Shown here: positions 26,740-34,924 of the stretch, in pieces
Numbering within the stretch: the first letter of the stretch is position 1
Layout: each line of letters opens with the position of its first letter
DNA from: JASHPR01 sp963833885
GTDB lineage: Bacteria > Actinomycetota > Actinomycetes > Streptosporangiales > Streptosporangiaceae
DNA length: 64,000 nucleotides
Assembly: GCA_963833885.1 (NCBI GenBank)
Contig: CAWHZU010000026.1
Location: forward strand, 62,001-126,000
Reading direction: 5' to 3'
The notes under the pieces: generated by a model
Seen by the model: only the letters and a program-made list of their open reading frames with translations
Told to the model about the DNA's origin: nothing
The model's database searches: none
Translations under genes and position numbers: made by a program

Positions 26740-28236
26740 TCAGGCCGTCTGGGTGCTCGGCTCGCTCGGCGGCGTACCCGACAGCCGCCCGAGCTTGCCG
26801 CCTTCGGCCTCCTTCTCGTACACGTCGACGGCCTGCTCCACCGACAGCCCCTTGGTCTCGGGCAGGAACTTGTACACGAACCCGATGGCCACGACGCACA
26901 GCACGGCGAAGCACACCATGACCCCGCCAAGCCCGATGGAGTTGTGCCAGGCGGGGAACGCCTCGATCAGCGCGTAGTTGGCCAGCCAGTCGACGCACGC
27001 GCCGGTGGCTGCTGCCCGGCCACGCACGGCGGTGGGGAAGACCTCACCCTGGATCAGCCAGCCGGTGCCGCCGACCCCGATAGCGAACGAGGAGATGAAG
27101 AACGAGAACCCGACCATGACGAGCACGACCTGGGGGATCCCGGCCAGGAACGACACGCCGAGGGCGGCCACCAGGATGAACACGGTCATGCCCGCATAGC
27201 CCCAGATGGCCAGCGGGCGTCGGCCGATCTTGTCGATCCACCGGAAGGCGAAGTAGGTGGCGACCACGTTGACCGCGCCCAGGATCGCGGTGGCCTCGAC
27301 CCCGGCGACCACGGCGGCCACCTGGTTGTGCCCGGACAGGAAGTACTTCGACAGGATCGTCGGCCCGTAGTAGAACGGCACGTTGATCCCGGTGATCTGC
27401 TGGAAGATGAAGAACAGGCAGACAATGATCAGCGCCCGCCGCACCCCGCGGGTCCACTGGGTCTTGCGCGCGCGCTCTCCTTCCTGGGCGGCGATCTGTT
27501 CGGCCGCGCTTTTCACCTCATCGGTGGTGACGTCCATGCCCAGCCGGCCGAACGCCTTGCGTGTGTCGTCGTAGCGCCCGTGCAGCATCAGCCATCGCGG
27601 TGACTCGGGCATGTGCGACCGGAGGGCCACCGCGACTAGGGCGGGTACCCCGCCCAGACCCAGGATCAGCCGCCAGTCTTCGTTGCCGGCGCCAGCCGGA
27701 TCCGCCTTGAGGATGATCACGGCGACGAGGTAGGAGACCAGGATCCCCACGGTGATCATCCACTGCTGGATGATGCTCAGCTGCCCGCGCCGGCTGCGCG
27801 GCGCGAACTCCGCGATATAGGAGGTGGCGATCGCGGAGTCGGCGCCGATCGCCAGCCCGATCAATGTCCTGGACGCGAGCAGCATGCCCGCGTCCACCGT
27901 GACCGCGGACAGGATCGCCCCGACGGCGTAGATGGCCGCATCGCCGACCAGCAGGATCTTGCGCCCGAACTTGTCGGTCAGCGGGCCCGCGATCAGCGCG
28001 CCGGCCGCCGCGCCCAGGGACGCCCCGGCCACCAGGTAGCCGGTCGCGAAGCTCGACAGGTGATAGGGGATGAAGCCGAGCGCCGACCCGATATTGGATG
28101 TGTCGTAGCCGAACAGGAACCCGCCGATGCACGCCAGGACCGCCAGGTACCAGTAAAAGTTCGTTGGGATGCGCGAGTCGAGATCATCGAGAATATTGCG
28201 CCCTGATGGCTGAGCAGGCTTAGTCTCCGACACCAT
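26740..28236 (-). CDS. Sugar porter, major facilitator superfamily
   Basis: The ATG at 28236 follows AGGAGGT by 6 nt and gives 498 residues with twelve membrane segments. Sugar-porter signatures are GGFLFGYDTSNIG in helix 1, DKFGRKILL between helices 2 and 3, PESPRWLMLHGR after helix 6, FFIFQQITGINVPFYYGPTI in helix 7, RWIDKIGRRPL, and FLPETKGLSVEQ at the C-terminus. It should import a sugar or polyol with protons. Tandem 11-bp repeats in the divergent intergenic region may control it. Confidence 0.92.
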   Translation of the reverse strand: MVSETKPAQPSGRNILDDLDSRIPTNFYWYLAVLACIGGFLFGYDTSNIGSALGFIPYHLSSFATGYLVAGASLGAAAGALIAGPLTDKFGRKILLVGDAAIYAVGAILSAVTVDAGMLLASRTLIGLAIGADSAIATSYIAEFAPRSRRGQLSIIQQWMITVGILVSYLVAVIILKADPAGAGNEDWRLILGLGGVPALVAVALRSHMPESPRWLMLHGRYDDTRKAFGRLGMDVTTDEVKSAAEQIAAQEGERARKTQWTRGVRRALIIVCLFFIFQQITGINVPFYYGPTILSKYFLSGHNQVAAVVAGVEATAILGAVNVVATYFAFRWIDKIGRRPLAIWGYAGMTVFILVAALGVSFLAGIPQVVLVMVGFSFFISSFAIGVGGTGWLIQGEVFPTAVRGRAAATGACVDWLANYALIEAFPAWHNSIGLGGVMVCFAVLCVVAIGFVYKFLPETKGLSVEQAVDVYEKEAEGGKLGRLSGTPPSEPSTQTA

Positions 28237-28382
28237 CTGCCGACCTCCTACCGTTGATCGCCGGGTACCCGGAGCACGGGCCGGCAAACGTAACGGGGCG
28301 GCAAATGCGCCTCTATGGCCACACGCCGGGCGATAGGCCCCGACGGCGGCGGACCTCGCGTAACGCACCGGCTTGCCGGGTA

Positions 28383-28411
28383 TGTTACGGATGTGTTACG
28401 GATGTGTTACG
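28383..28411 (+). promoter_or_regulatory. Three direct repeats at 11-bp spacing between divergent genes
   Basis: TGTTACGGATG occurs twice in perfect tandem (28383-28393 and 28394-28404), followed by TGTTACG (28405-28411). One helical turn of spacing is typical for OmpR-family response regulators, which bind direct repeats head to tail. The site lies between the sugar porter (start 28236, minus) and the membrane protein (start 28446, plus). Confidence 0.6.
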
Positions 28412-28445
28412 CGCATCAGGGGACTGGCGTGTTGAGGTGAACGGT

Positions 28446-29039
28446 ATGGCGGCCACAACGATGTGGGCGAAGGTGATCCGTCGGCTGGGGTTTGATCACA
28501 ACCCGCTGCGCCGGCGCTCGGACCTGATCGACGGGTGGCTGCTGCCCGCCGCCATCGTCGCGTTCCTGGTCCTGGGACCGCTCGCCGCCACCGGGGCGGG
28601 CCTGTGGGCCCATGCCGAAAACATGGCCATTCAGCGCGCGGACAAGTCATGGCACCAGGTCAGTGCCGTCCTGGTGAAGCCCGTTCCCGGGCCGCTGTTC
28701 GCTGACAACGGCGCCAACTCCTGGCTGGTCTGGACGCCGGCCCGCTGGGTCGCCGACGGCCACGCGCGGACCGGCGATGTGCCCGCGCCCGCAGGGGCCA
28801 GCGTCGGCACCACCGTAAAGGTCTGGCTCAACGGTGCAGGCAAGGCGCAGGCGCCGCCACTGACCGCCGCCGGGGCCAGCAACCGCATCCTGATCGCGGC
28901 GCTGTTCACCCTGGCCGGCCTCACGGCGCTGCTGACGGTTGCCACCCTGGTCATCCGGTGGGTGCTCGACCGCAGGCGGATCGCGAGCTGGGAGGCCGGC
29001 TGGCTCTCGGTGGAGCCGCAGTGGAGCCGTCAGCTGTAA
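28446..29039 (+). CDS. Actinobacterial membrane protein of unknown function
   Basis: An ATG preceded by GAGGTG gives 197 residues. A conserved-looking start (HNPLRRRSDLIDGWL) leads into a first membrane helix (residues about 24-45), an extracytoplasmic domain of about 100 residues containing VLVKPVPG and ARWVADG.ARTG, and a second helix (about 150-175) before a short basic tail. The layout matches a family of two-helix proteins common in Streptomyces and relatives whose role is unknown. The tandem 11-bp repeats just upstream probably regulate it. Confidence 0.8.
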   Translation: MAATTMWAKVIRRLGFDHNPLRRRSDLIDGWLLPAAIVAFLVLGPLAATGAGLWAHAENMAIQRADKSWHQVSAVLVKPVPGPLFADNGANSWLVWTPARWVADGHARTGDVPAPAGASVGTTVKVWLNGAGKAQAPPLTAAGASNRILIAALFTLAGLTALLTVATLVIRWVLDRRRIASWEAGWLSVEPQWSRQL

Positions 29040-29060
29040 ACCGTGCGCGATGATGGGGCC

Positions 29061-29657
29061 ATGCCCCGTCTCGTCCCGCCCGTCGTTCCCGCTGGACGGA
29101 TGCGGCACCGTGATCAGCCAGTCCTCGTAGCGCCGGGAGGCCTGACGCTCCGGCCGTGGCTGCCGTCCGACGCGGTCACCGTGCTGGCCGCCTACGCCGA
29201 CCCAGGGATCCGGCAGTGGCACCGGCGGGGCGTCGCATCCGAGGACGAGGCGCGGGAGCTGATCGCGCGCTGGAACCGCGGCTGGACCGACGAGACCACG
29301 GCCTGCTGGGCCGTTCTGGCCGGTGAGCGGGCAGACGTGGCCGGCCGGGTGGCCATCCGCGACGTCGATCTCGAGGTTGGCCAGGGCGAAGTCGGCTACT
29401 GGGTGCTGCCGGCCGCCCGGGGCAGCGGCATCGCCGTCCGCGCGCTGCAGGAGGCCAGCCGCTGGGCGCTGGAGGAACTGGGCCTGCACCGCCTCAGCTT
29501 GGGTCACTCCGTGGCCAACACCGCATCCTGCCGCGTCGCCGGCAAGGCCGGGTTCCATTTCGAGGCCACGCTGCGCAGTGTGCTGCTGCACATCGACGGC
29601 TGGCACGACATGCACCTGCATGCCCGGATCAACCAGAACATCAAGCCAGCCGGCTGA
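29061..29657 (+). CDS. GNAT-family N-acetyltransferase
   Basis: A RimJ/RimL-type acetyltransferase of about 198 residues: LTLRPWLPSDAVTVLAAYAD, WAVLAGERADVAGRVAIRDV, GEVGYWVLPAARGSGIAVRA (acetyl-CoA pyrophosphate loop R-G-S-G-I-A), and LSLGHSVANTASCRVAGKAG. The ATG at 29061 is preferred; an upstream GTG at 29043 would add six residues. Substrate unknown. It follows the membrane protein gene by about 20 bp on the same strand. Confidence 0.85.
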   Translation: MPRLVPPVVPAGRMRHRDQPVLVAPGGLTLRPWLPSDAVTVLAAYADPGIRQWHRRGVASEDEARELIARWNRGWTDETTACWAVLAGERADVAGRVAIRDVDLEVGQGEVGYWVLPAARGSGIAVRALQEASRWALEELGLHRLSLGHSVANTASCRVAGKAGFHFEATLRSVLLHIDGWHDMHLHARINQNIKPAG

Positions 29658-29695
29658 TCACGGGGGACCGGCCGGCTGGCGTGGCGTTATGGCTC

Positions 29696-30724
29696 TCAGG
29701 CGGTCTCGGTGCCTGGCTTTTCGGGGTCACCCTGGGCAGATTCGGCGGGAAGCGTCGCGCGCCGCTCGATCACCCCGAGGCTGTCTTCGAGCGCTTGCCA
29801 GACGTTGCTCAGGCTGGCGCTGACCGGCAGGTCGCCGCGGATGGTGCCGGCCGGGTCCGCCGCGCCGGCGAGGGCCCGCAGGGCGGCGAGGCCGGCCCGG
29901 ACGATCACCGGATCGCTGGCCTCGATCGTGAGCTTGTCGTCGGTCACGTGGATCAGCATCTGGCGCCGCCCGGCTTCCTCGGGCTGCTCGTCGCTGGTGC
30001 CGATGACATCCGCGCTGCGCAGCGCCTCCTTGGCCTGCTCCAGGTTCACGCCAAGGGCCGCGAGGGCCTTGGCCGCCGCGGTGTTGTCGTCGGCCAAGGC
30101 GGCGAGTAGCAGGTGATGCGAGCCGACCGGCTGCGCCCCGGCCAGCCGGGCGGCCTCGCTGAGGCTGGTGTCGGCGGCCGGCGTGGTGCGCATTTCGAGC
30201 TGCCCGAGCTCGACTGGGTGCTCGGCCTCGAGCGGATCGCCCTCGGAACGGCGGCGCAGCAGCCAGCGGCGGCCCCTGGCGGCCTCGGACTTCCCCGCGG
30301 GCACCACGTCGAGCACTGCCATGCGGATCGCGAGGAGGTCGGCGTGCTGCTTCATGAGCTGGGCGGCGACGCCGTCGCCCTCCCTGATCAGGCCCAGCAG
30401 GATGTGCTCGGTTCCGATGTAGTTGTGATGCAGCTGAAGCGCCTCTCGAAGCGAAAGCTCGAGGGTCTTCTTCGCCCGCGGCGTGAACGGGATGTGCCCG
30501 CTCGGCGCGTCGGTCCCGGTGCCGACCATGGCCCTGACCTCTTCACGCGCGCCGTCGCGCGTTATCCCGAAGCTGGTCAGGACGCGGCCGGCGTACCCCT
30601 CGGGCTCGCCGAGCAAGCCGAGCAGGATGTGCTCGGTTCCGATGTAGTTGTGGTGCAGTTGTCGCGCTTCCTCTTGGGCAAGCACGACGGTGTGCCGGGC
30701 TCGGTTCGTGAATCTCTCAAACAT
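29696..30724 (-). CDS. Clp N-terminal repeat protein lacking AAA+ domains
   Basis: The ATG at 30724 gives 342 residues. Two canonical Clp-N repeats occupy about residues 1-75 and 80-150 (FTNRARHTVVLAQEEARQLH, HNYIGTEHILLGL appearing twice). A weaker third copy lies near 205-255 (SEAARLAGAQPVGSHHLLLA). No Walker motifs follow, so it cannot unfold proteins itself. It could act as an adaptor or decoy for ClpC, which has the same N-domain. The longer open frame upstream to 31411 overlaps the divergent gene and is not credible. Confidence 0.88.
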   Translation of the reverse strand: MFERFTNRARHTVVLAQEEARQLHHNYIGTEHILLGLLGEPEGYAGRVLTSFGITRDGAREEVRAMVGTGTDAPSGHIPFTPRAKKTLELSLREALQLHHNYIGTEHILLGLIREGDGVAAQLMKQHADLLAIRMAVLDVVPAGKSEAARGRRWLLRRRSEGDPLEAEHPVELGQLEMRTTPAADTSLSEAARLAGAQPVGSHHLLLAALADDNTAAAKALAALGVNLEQAKEALRSADVIGTSDEQPEEAGRRQMLIHVTDDKLTIEASDPVIVRAGLAALRALAGAADPAGTIRGDLPVSASLSNVWQALEDSLGVIERRATLPAESAQGDPEKPGTETA

Positions 30725-30819
30725 GAGACCAAGGGTGCGCCGCTCTTCACACCCCGTCAATACCATGCTAATAATAGGGCTGGCGCACACAGATCGAACG
30801 CCGAGGAGGGCGGGAACGC

Positions 30820-31185
30820 GTGGAGTGGGAGGACCGGCTCGACGAATGGGAGCTCGAGCTAGAGCTGGCCACACGGCTCGAAGACTCGGACTGGGTGCCG
30901 CTCGAGCGGGCCGCAGCGGAAACCGGTGCGTCCCGCGCCGCCCTGCGCAGCTGGTACCGGACCGGCCAGATCCCGTCCCGGCTGGTCGACGGGCCGCACG
31001 GGCCGCAGCGGCTGGTGCCGCTCGCTGTCGTCGCCGCCCGCGCCGAGGCCTCGCCACGGCTGCGCCGCAGCGCGGAACGGCGGCTCGCCGATGAGGCCCA
31101 GCTCGAGATCCTCCGGCACCGCGTCGACCAGCTCGAGCTGCGGCTGGCCGCGCTGGAGCGGCAGCAGCGGCCGCCGGCCGGGTGA
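30820..31185 (+). CDS. MerR-like winged HTH protein with C-terminal coiled coil
   Basis: The GTG at 30820 follows a GAGGAGGG site and gives 121 residues. An acidic start (EWEDRLDEWELELEL) precedes a MerR-type helix-turn-helix (WVPLERAAAETGASRAALRS, WYRTGQIPSRLVDG) and a helical tail (ILRHRVDQLELRLAALERQQ) suited to dimerisation. It is divergent from the Clp-N protein, with about 95 bp between the starts, and may regulate it. No effector domain is present, so it may be a small BldC-like architectural regulator. Confidence 0.75.
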   Translation: MEWEDRLDEWELELELATRLEDSDWVPLERAAAETGASRAALRSWYRTGQIPSRLVDGPHGPQRLVPLAVVAARAEASPRLRRSAERRLADEAQLEILRHRVDQLELRLAALERQQRPPAG

Positions 31186-31241
31186 GCCAGCGGCCGCCCG
31201 CCCTCACCTGCGCCTGTGGCACCCCGGCCAGGCCACCGGCG

Positions 31242-32612
31242 TCAGAGGCTATTCGAGACTGCGATGAGCACGTTGTTGGCCGTGGCGGAGATCGCCGTGG
31301 CCCCGGAGGCGATGAGCACCGGGTTCCTGGCCGTGTGATACGTCCCGTTGCCGATCTGGCCGACGAAGCTGACGCCCCACGCGTAGACCTGGCCGGTGGA
31401 GGTAACCGCATACGACGTGGCCGACCCGGTGGCGAGGGTCTGGTAGGTGACGCCCGAGGGAGCGTGGAACTGCACCGGCGAGGCCTCCTGGCCGGCCCTG
31501 CCGATGCCCAGCTGGTAGTACGCGTCGTCGCCCCAGGACCACATCGAGCCGTCGGAGAGGATTACCAGCGTCTGGCCGTTGCCCCAGATCGAGCCGCCCA
31601 ATGCGACCTGCGTGACCGGTTGGGGAAGGTGGACAAGCACTGGGACGTCGGAATTCTTGCGGACCTTGCCGTCGCCGAGCTGGCCGTTGGCGTCGTAACC
31701 CCAGTCGTAGTACTGCCCGTTGGACAGCAGCGCCCCGGAGTTGGCGAACGAGGTCACCAGCTGGGTGACCAACTTGCCGTCGAGCCCGGCCACGATCACG
31801 GGCGTGGTGCTGTTGTGCGTGCTGCCGTCGCCGAGGGAGTCGGCCAGGTTCTGCCCGCACGCGTAGACGGTGCCGTTGGCGTCGTACAGGTCGTGATTGC
31901 TCGCCCCCGCCAACGCGGTCACGTGCGAGAACGGGAGCTTGACCGGCCTGGTGTATGTTCTCCTGTTGCCCTGGCAGAGTTCACCGCCGCCATTGTGGCC
32001 CCAGCCCCATGCGTTTCCCTTCGTGTCGATCGCGATGGCGCTGTCAAACGGCTCGACGTCAATGGGTATCGACGCGATCTTCACCCCTTTGGGAAACTGC
32101 ACCCGCACCGGCCCGGTGAACGAGTTCGCCCGCTTGCCGTCGCCGAACTCGCCCTGAGCGCCCAGGCCCCACGCGTAGAGCGCGCCGTTGGTCAGCAGCG
32201 CGTACTCGGTCGAGTTCGACGTAGCGATCTGGGCGATCGGCCCGGGCAGGGTCACCGCGACCGGCTCCGTCCTCGTGTCGTAGTTCACGCCTTTCGCGCC
32301 GCCGAAGAACGTCCCCCAGTGCTTGACCAAGCCGTTTACTGTCGGGCCGGTGGATGCCGCCGGGCGGTCCGCCCTCGACGAAGATGATGACGACGACGGA
32401 TCAGAGGAGAAGGCGACCGCGAGCGCAACCGCCACGACGACCGCGCCCAGGCCGGCCCGGCCGCGAGCGCTGCCCTGGCCTGCCTCGCCGTACCGGCGCC
32501 ACGGATGTTCCTGGCCGCCGACCGCAGCGATGTTCGTGTCAGCCTGATTAGGTTCACAGAGGGGACAATATTGGGAGTCCTGCGCCGGAATGCCGTGTAC
32601 CGCACAATTCAC
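31242..32612 (-). CDS. RCC1-repeat beta-propeller protein with zinc-like N-terminus and membrane anchor
   Basis: From a GTG at 32612 the protein has 456 residues. The N-terminus (CAVHGIPAQDSQYCPLCEP) has a C-x2-H...C-x2-C set that could bind zinc, followed by one membrane helix near residues 53-68 and a Ser-rich linker. The rest is RCC1/BNR-like repeats: ALYAWGLGAQGEFGDG, AWGWGHNGGGELCQG, QYYDWGYDANGQLGDG, SMWSWGDDAYYQLGIG and QVYAWGVSFVGQIGNG, enough for one propeller. The propeller should lie outside the cell. Function is unknown; such proteins bind partners on their blades. Confidence 0.85.
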   Translation of the reverse strand: MNCAVHGIPAQDSQYCPLCEPNQADTNIAAVGGQEHPWRRYGEAGQGSARGRAGLGAVVVAVALAVAFSSDPSSSSSSSRADRPAASTGPTVNGLVKHWGTFFGGAKGVNYDTRTEPVAVTLPGPIAQIATSNSTEYALLTNGALYAWGLGAQGEFGDGKRANSFTGPVRVQFPKGVKIASIPIDVEPFDSAIAIDTKGNAWGWGHNGGGELCQGNRRTYTRPVKLPFSHVTALAGASNHDLYDANGTVYACGQNLADSLGDGSTHNSTTPVIVAGLDGKLVTQLVTSFANSGALLSNGQYYDWGYDANGQLGDGKVRKNSDVPVLVHLPQPVTQVALGGSIWGNGQTLVILSDGSMWSWGDDAYYQLGIGRAGQEASPVQFHAPSGVTYQTLATGSATSYAVTSTGQVYAWGVSFVGQIGNGTYHTARNPVLIASGATAISATANNVLIAVSNSL

Positions 32613-32643
32613 GCGGGTAATTCAGCCGAACTAAAGGTCGTCG

Positions 32644-32781
32644 ATGACGCCCAAGGACGTCGACACGACGGTTGCTCACACTGCCACGTTCCACGGCTAC
32701 TGGATGGGAGGTAAAGACCACTTTACCGCCAGCTGGGAGGCCGCCGAGCAGCTGCTGCGGGCGCACGTTCCGGCCCATTGA
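32644..32781 (+). pseudogene. Truncated N-terminus of a PF04672 SAM-methyltransferase
   Basis: Forty-five codons from an ATG at 32644 to a TGA at 32779 encode MTPKDVDTTVAHTATFHGYW followed by MGGKDHFTASWEAAEQLLRA. This aligns well with the start of the complete homologue at 34921-35586 (DLDTSVAHPARVYDYWLGGK, then DNFAADREAAEQ). Everything after the first helix, including the SAM-binding site, is missing. It is best explained as the head of a gene cut by deletion. Confidence 0.7.
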
Positions 32782-32840
32782 TAGAGTGATCATCACATTG
32801 CGGAGCGTAGCGACGGCCCAGCGAGCCGTGGGGGTGGGGC

Positions 32841-33671
32841 TTGGCGCCAACCTGGCTGACGGCCGTGGCGTGGGTCTATCTGTCGATCTGCTTCGCCTGT
32901 GCGGGAGTGATCGGCTACGACATCGCCGTCAACCGGCGACGGCAGCCGATGGGCGTGATGAACGCGGTCTACCCGATAACGGCCCTGTACTTCGGGCCGC
33001 TGGCGCTGGCGTTCTACTGGCGGTGGGCCCGGGCCGCCCGCCGTCCTGCGGCCGCACCGGCGCCCGTGAGCAGGGAATCCGTGCCGCGGCCAGCGATGGC
33101 ACCGGCGGGCGACGGCCCGCGGGCGCACCGCGGCCAGCCCGCCGATCACGACATGGCCGGCGGCCACGGGGCGGATCGCGCGGGTGAGCCGACGCCGCCC
33201 GGCAAGGCCAACCGGGGCAAACCGTACTGGGCCACCATGGCCACAGAAGTGAGCCACTGCGGTTCCGGGTGCGTCCTCGGCGACGTGATCTCCGAGTTCG
33301 TGATCTTCGCGCTGGCGCTCACGATCGCCGGTACCGCGCTGTGGGCCGAATACATCGGCGACTACATCCTCGCCCTGGTCCTAGGCATCATGTTCCAGTA
33401 CTTCGCGATCGCCCCGATGCGCGGCCTCGGCGTCAGGGACGGGTTGCGGGCGGCAGCCAAGGCGGACGTGATATCGCTGACCGCCTTCGAGGTCGGCCTG
33501 TTCGGCTGGATGGCGGTGATGACGTTCGTGCTGTTCCCGGCGCCGCACCAGCTGATGCCGGACCGGGCCGCCTTCTGGCTCCTCATGCAGATCGGCATGA
33601 TCATCGGCTTCGCCACCTCCTGGCCGGCCAACGTCTGGCTGGTGAAGCGGGGTATCAAGGTCCCGATGTGA
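32841..33671 (+). CDS. DUF4396-domain membrane protein
   Basis: A TTG start at 32841, after GGGGTGGGG, gives 276 residues. It has two N-terminal helices (residues about 5-25 and 40-62), a His/Gly/Pro-rich charged linker, then SHCGSGCVLGDVISEFVIFA and three more membrane segments, the pattern I know as DUF4396. The HCGSGC motif with nearby His residues suggests metal or copper contact, but this is inference. C-terminal LLMQIGMIIGFATSWPANVWL is typical of the family. Confidence 0.82.
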   Translation: MAPTWLTAVAWVYLSICFACAGVIGYDIAVNRRRQPMGVMNAVYPITALYFGPLALAFYWRWARAARRPAAAPAPVSRESVPRPAMAPAGDGPRAHRGQPADHDMAGGHGADRAGEPTPPGKANRGKPYWATMATEVSHCGSGCVLGDVISEFVIFALALTIAGTALWAEYIGDYILALVLGIMFQYFAIAPMRGLGVRDGLRAAAKADVISLTAFEVGLFGWMAVMTFVLFPAPHQLMPDRAAFWLLMQIGMIIGFATSWPANVWLVKRGIKVPM

Positions 33672-33781
33672 ACCGGCCCCTGGTATCGGCTCGGGCCGGA
33701 CGCACCGACGCGGATTAGCCTGAACGTGACGTCTCGGGGATCCCGGCCTCTTGGCGAACGGCGAGAAGAGGGGCGAAAAGC

Positions 33782-34924
33782 GTGGCGCTGCGGGCGGTGG
33801 TCGTCGGCGGCGGGATCGGCGGGACCGCGGCGGCGGTCGCGCTGGCGCGGGCCGCGATCGACGTGCGGGTGTACGAGCAGGCGCAGCAACTGGCCGAGGT
33901 CGGGGCCGGTGTGTCGCTGGCGCCCAACGGGCTGCGGATGCTGGAACAGCTCGGGGTCGGCGACGGAATTGAGCGGCTTGGGGCGCGGCACCTGTCGACC
34001 GAGCTCAGGCTCTCCGACGGACGGCCCGCGCGGCACGAACCGCACCAGTTCGCCCGGGCCGGACGGAACGTCGGCATCCACCGGGCCGACCTGCTCGGGC
34101 TGCTCGTGGCCGAGCTGCCGCCCGGCACGGTGCGGACCGGGCATCAGTGCACCGGCCTGCACCAGGACGCCGAAGGCGCCGTGGTTAGTTTCGCCAACGG
34201 CACGGCGGCCACGGCGGACGTTGTGATCGGGGCGGACGGCATCCACTCAGTGCTGCAGGGGTCCGTCGTAACGCCAGCGGAGCCCGTTTTTTCCGGGGTG
34301 GTCGCGTACCGCGGGCTGGTGCCGCGGGTGGGCGGGTGCCCGGCCGACACGATGCGGATGTGGGTCGGCGAGAGCAGGCACTTCCTGGTGTTCCCGGTGC
34401 GGGCCGGGCGGCTGCTGAACTACGTGGGATTCGTCCAGTCGGACACCTCGGTCCGGGAGTCGTGGTCGGCGCCCGGCGATCCGGCCGCGCTGGCCCGGCA
34501 CTTCGCGGGCTGGGATCCGGTCATCGGGGAGGTCATAGCCGCGGTCAGCAAACCGGGCGGCAGCGGCTTCCAGTGGGGCATGTACGACCGGGCGCCACTG
34601 CCCCGGTGGAGCAGCGGGCGGCTGACGCTGCTCGGCGACGCGGCGCATCCGATGCTGCCGCACCTGGGCCAGGGCGTGAACCAGGCGCTCGAGGACGCGG
34701 TGGCGCTGGCAACTCTGCTGGGTGCGGTCACGACCTCGGCAGGCGTCCCCCGGGCGCTGGCCGCCTACGAGGAGCTGCGCAGCGGCCGGACCGCACGGGT
34801 CCAGCTCGGCTCGCGGCGCAATGGCGCCGGCTACGACAGCTCCGGCAGCGAGCTGACCGACCGGCGGTGGATCTACGAGTACGACGCGTGGGCCGAGGCC
34901 GTGGCGCTCGCCAGCCGTCTCTAG
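33782..34924 (+). CDS. FAD-dependent monooxygenase (salicylate hydroxylase-like)
   Basis: The 380-residue protein (GTG start at 33782) has the class A flavoprotein monooxygenase motifs: GGGIGGTAAAVALARA at residues 9-24 for the FAD ADP part, the NADPH-related DVVIGADGIHSVL, and LLGDAAHPMLPHLGQGVNQALEDA for the FAD ribityl part. No membrane segment is present. It should hydroxylate an aromatic substrate or oxidise a small antibiotic; which one is unknown. Its stop overlaps the convergent methyltransferase gene within a CTAG. Confidence 0.9.
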   Translation: MALRAVVVGGGIGGTAAAVALARAAIDVRVYEQAQQLAEVGAGVSLAPNGLRMLEQLGVGDGIERLGARHLSTELRLSDGRPARHEPHQFARAGRNVGIHRADLLGLLVAELPPGTVRTGHQCTGLHQDAEGAVVSFANGTAATADVVIGADGIHSVLQGSVVTPAEPVFSGVVAYRGLVPRVGGCPADTMRMWVGESRHFLVFPVRAGRLLNYVGFVQSDTSVRESWSAPGDPAALARHFAGWDPVIGEVIAAVSKPGGSGFQWGMYDRAPLPRWSSGRLTLLGDAAHPMLPHLGQGVNQALEDAVALATLLGAVTTSAGVPRALAAYEELRSGRTARVQLGSRRNGAGYDSSGSELTDRRWIYEYDAWAEAVALASRL

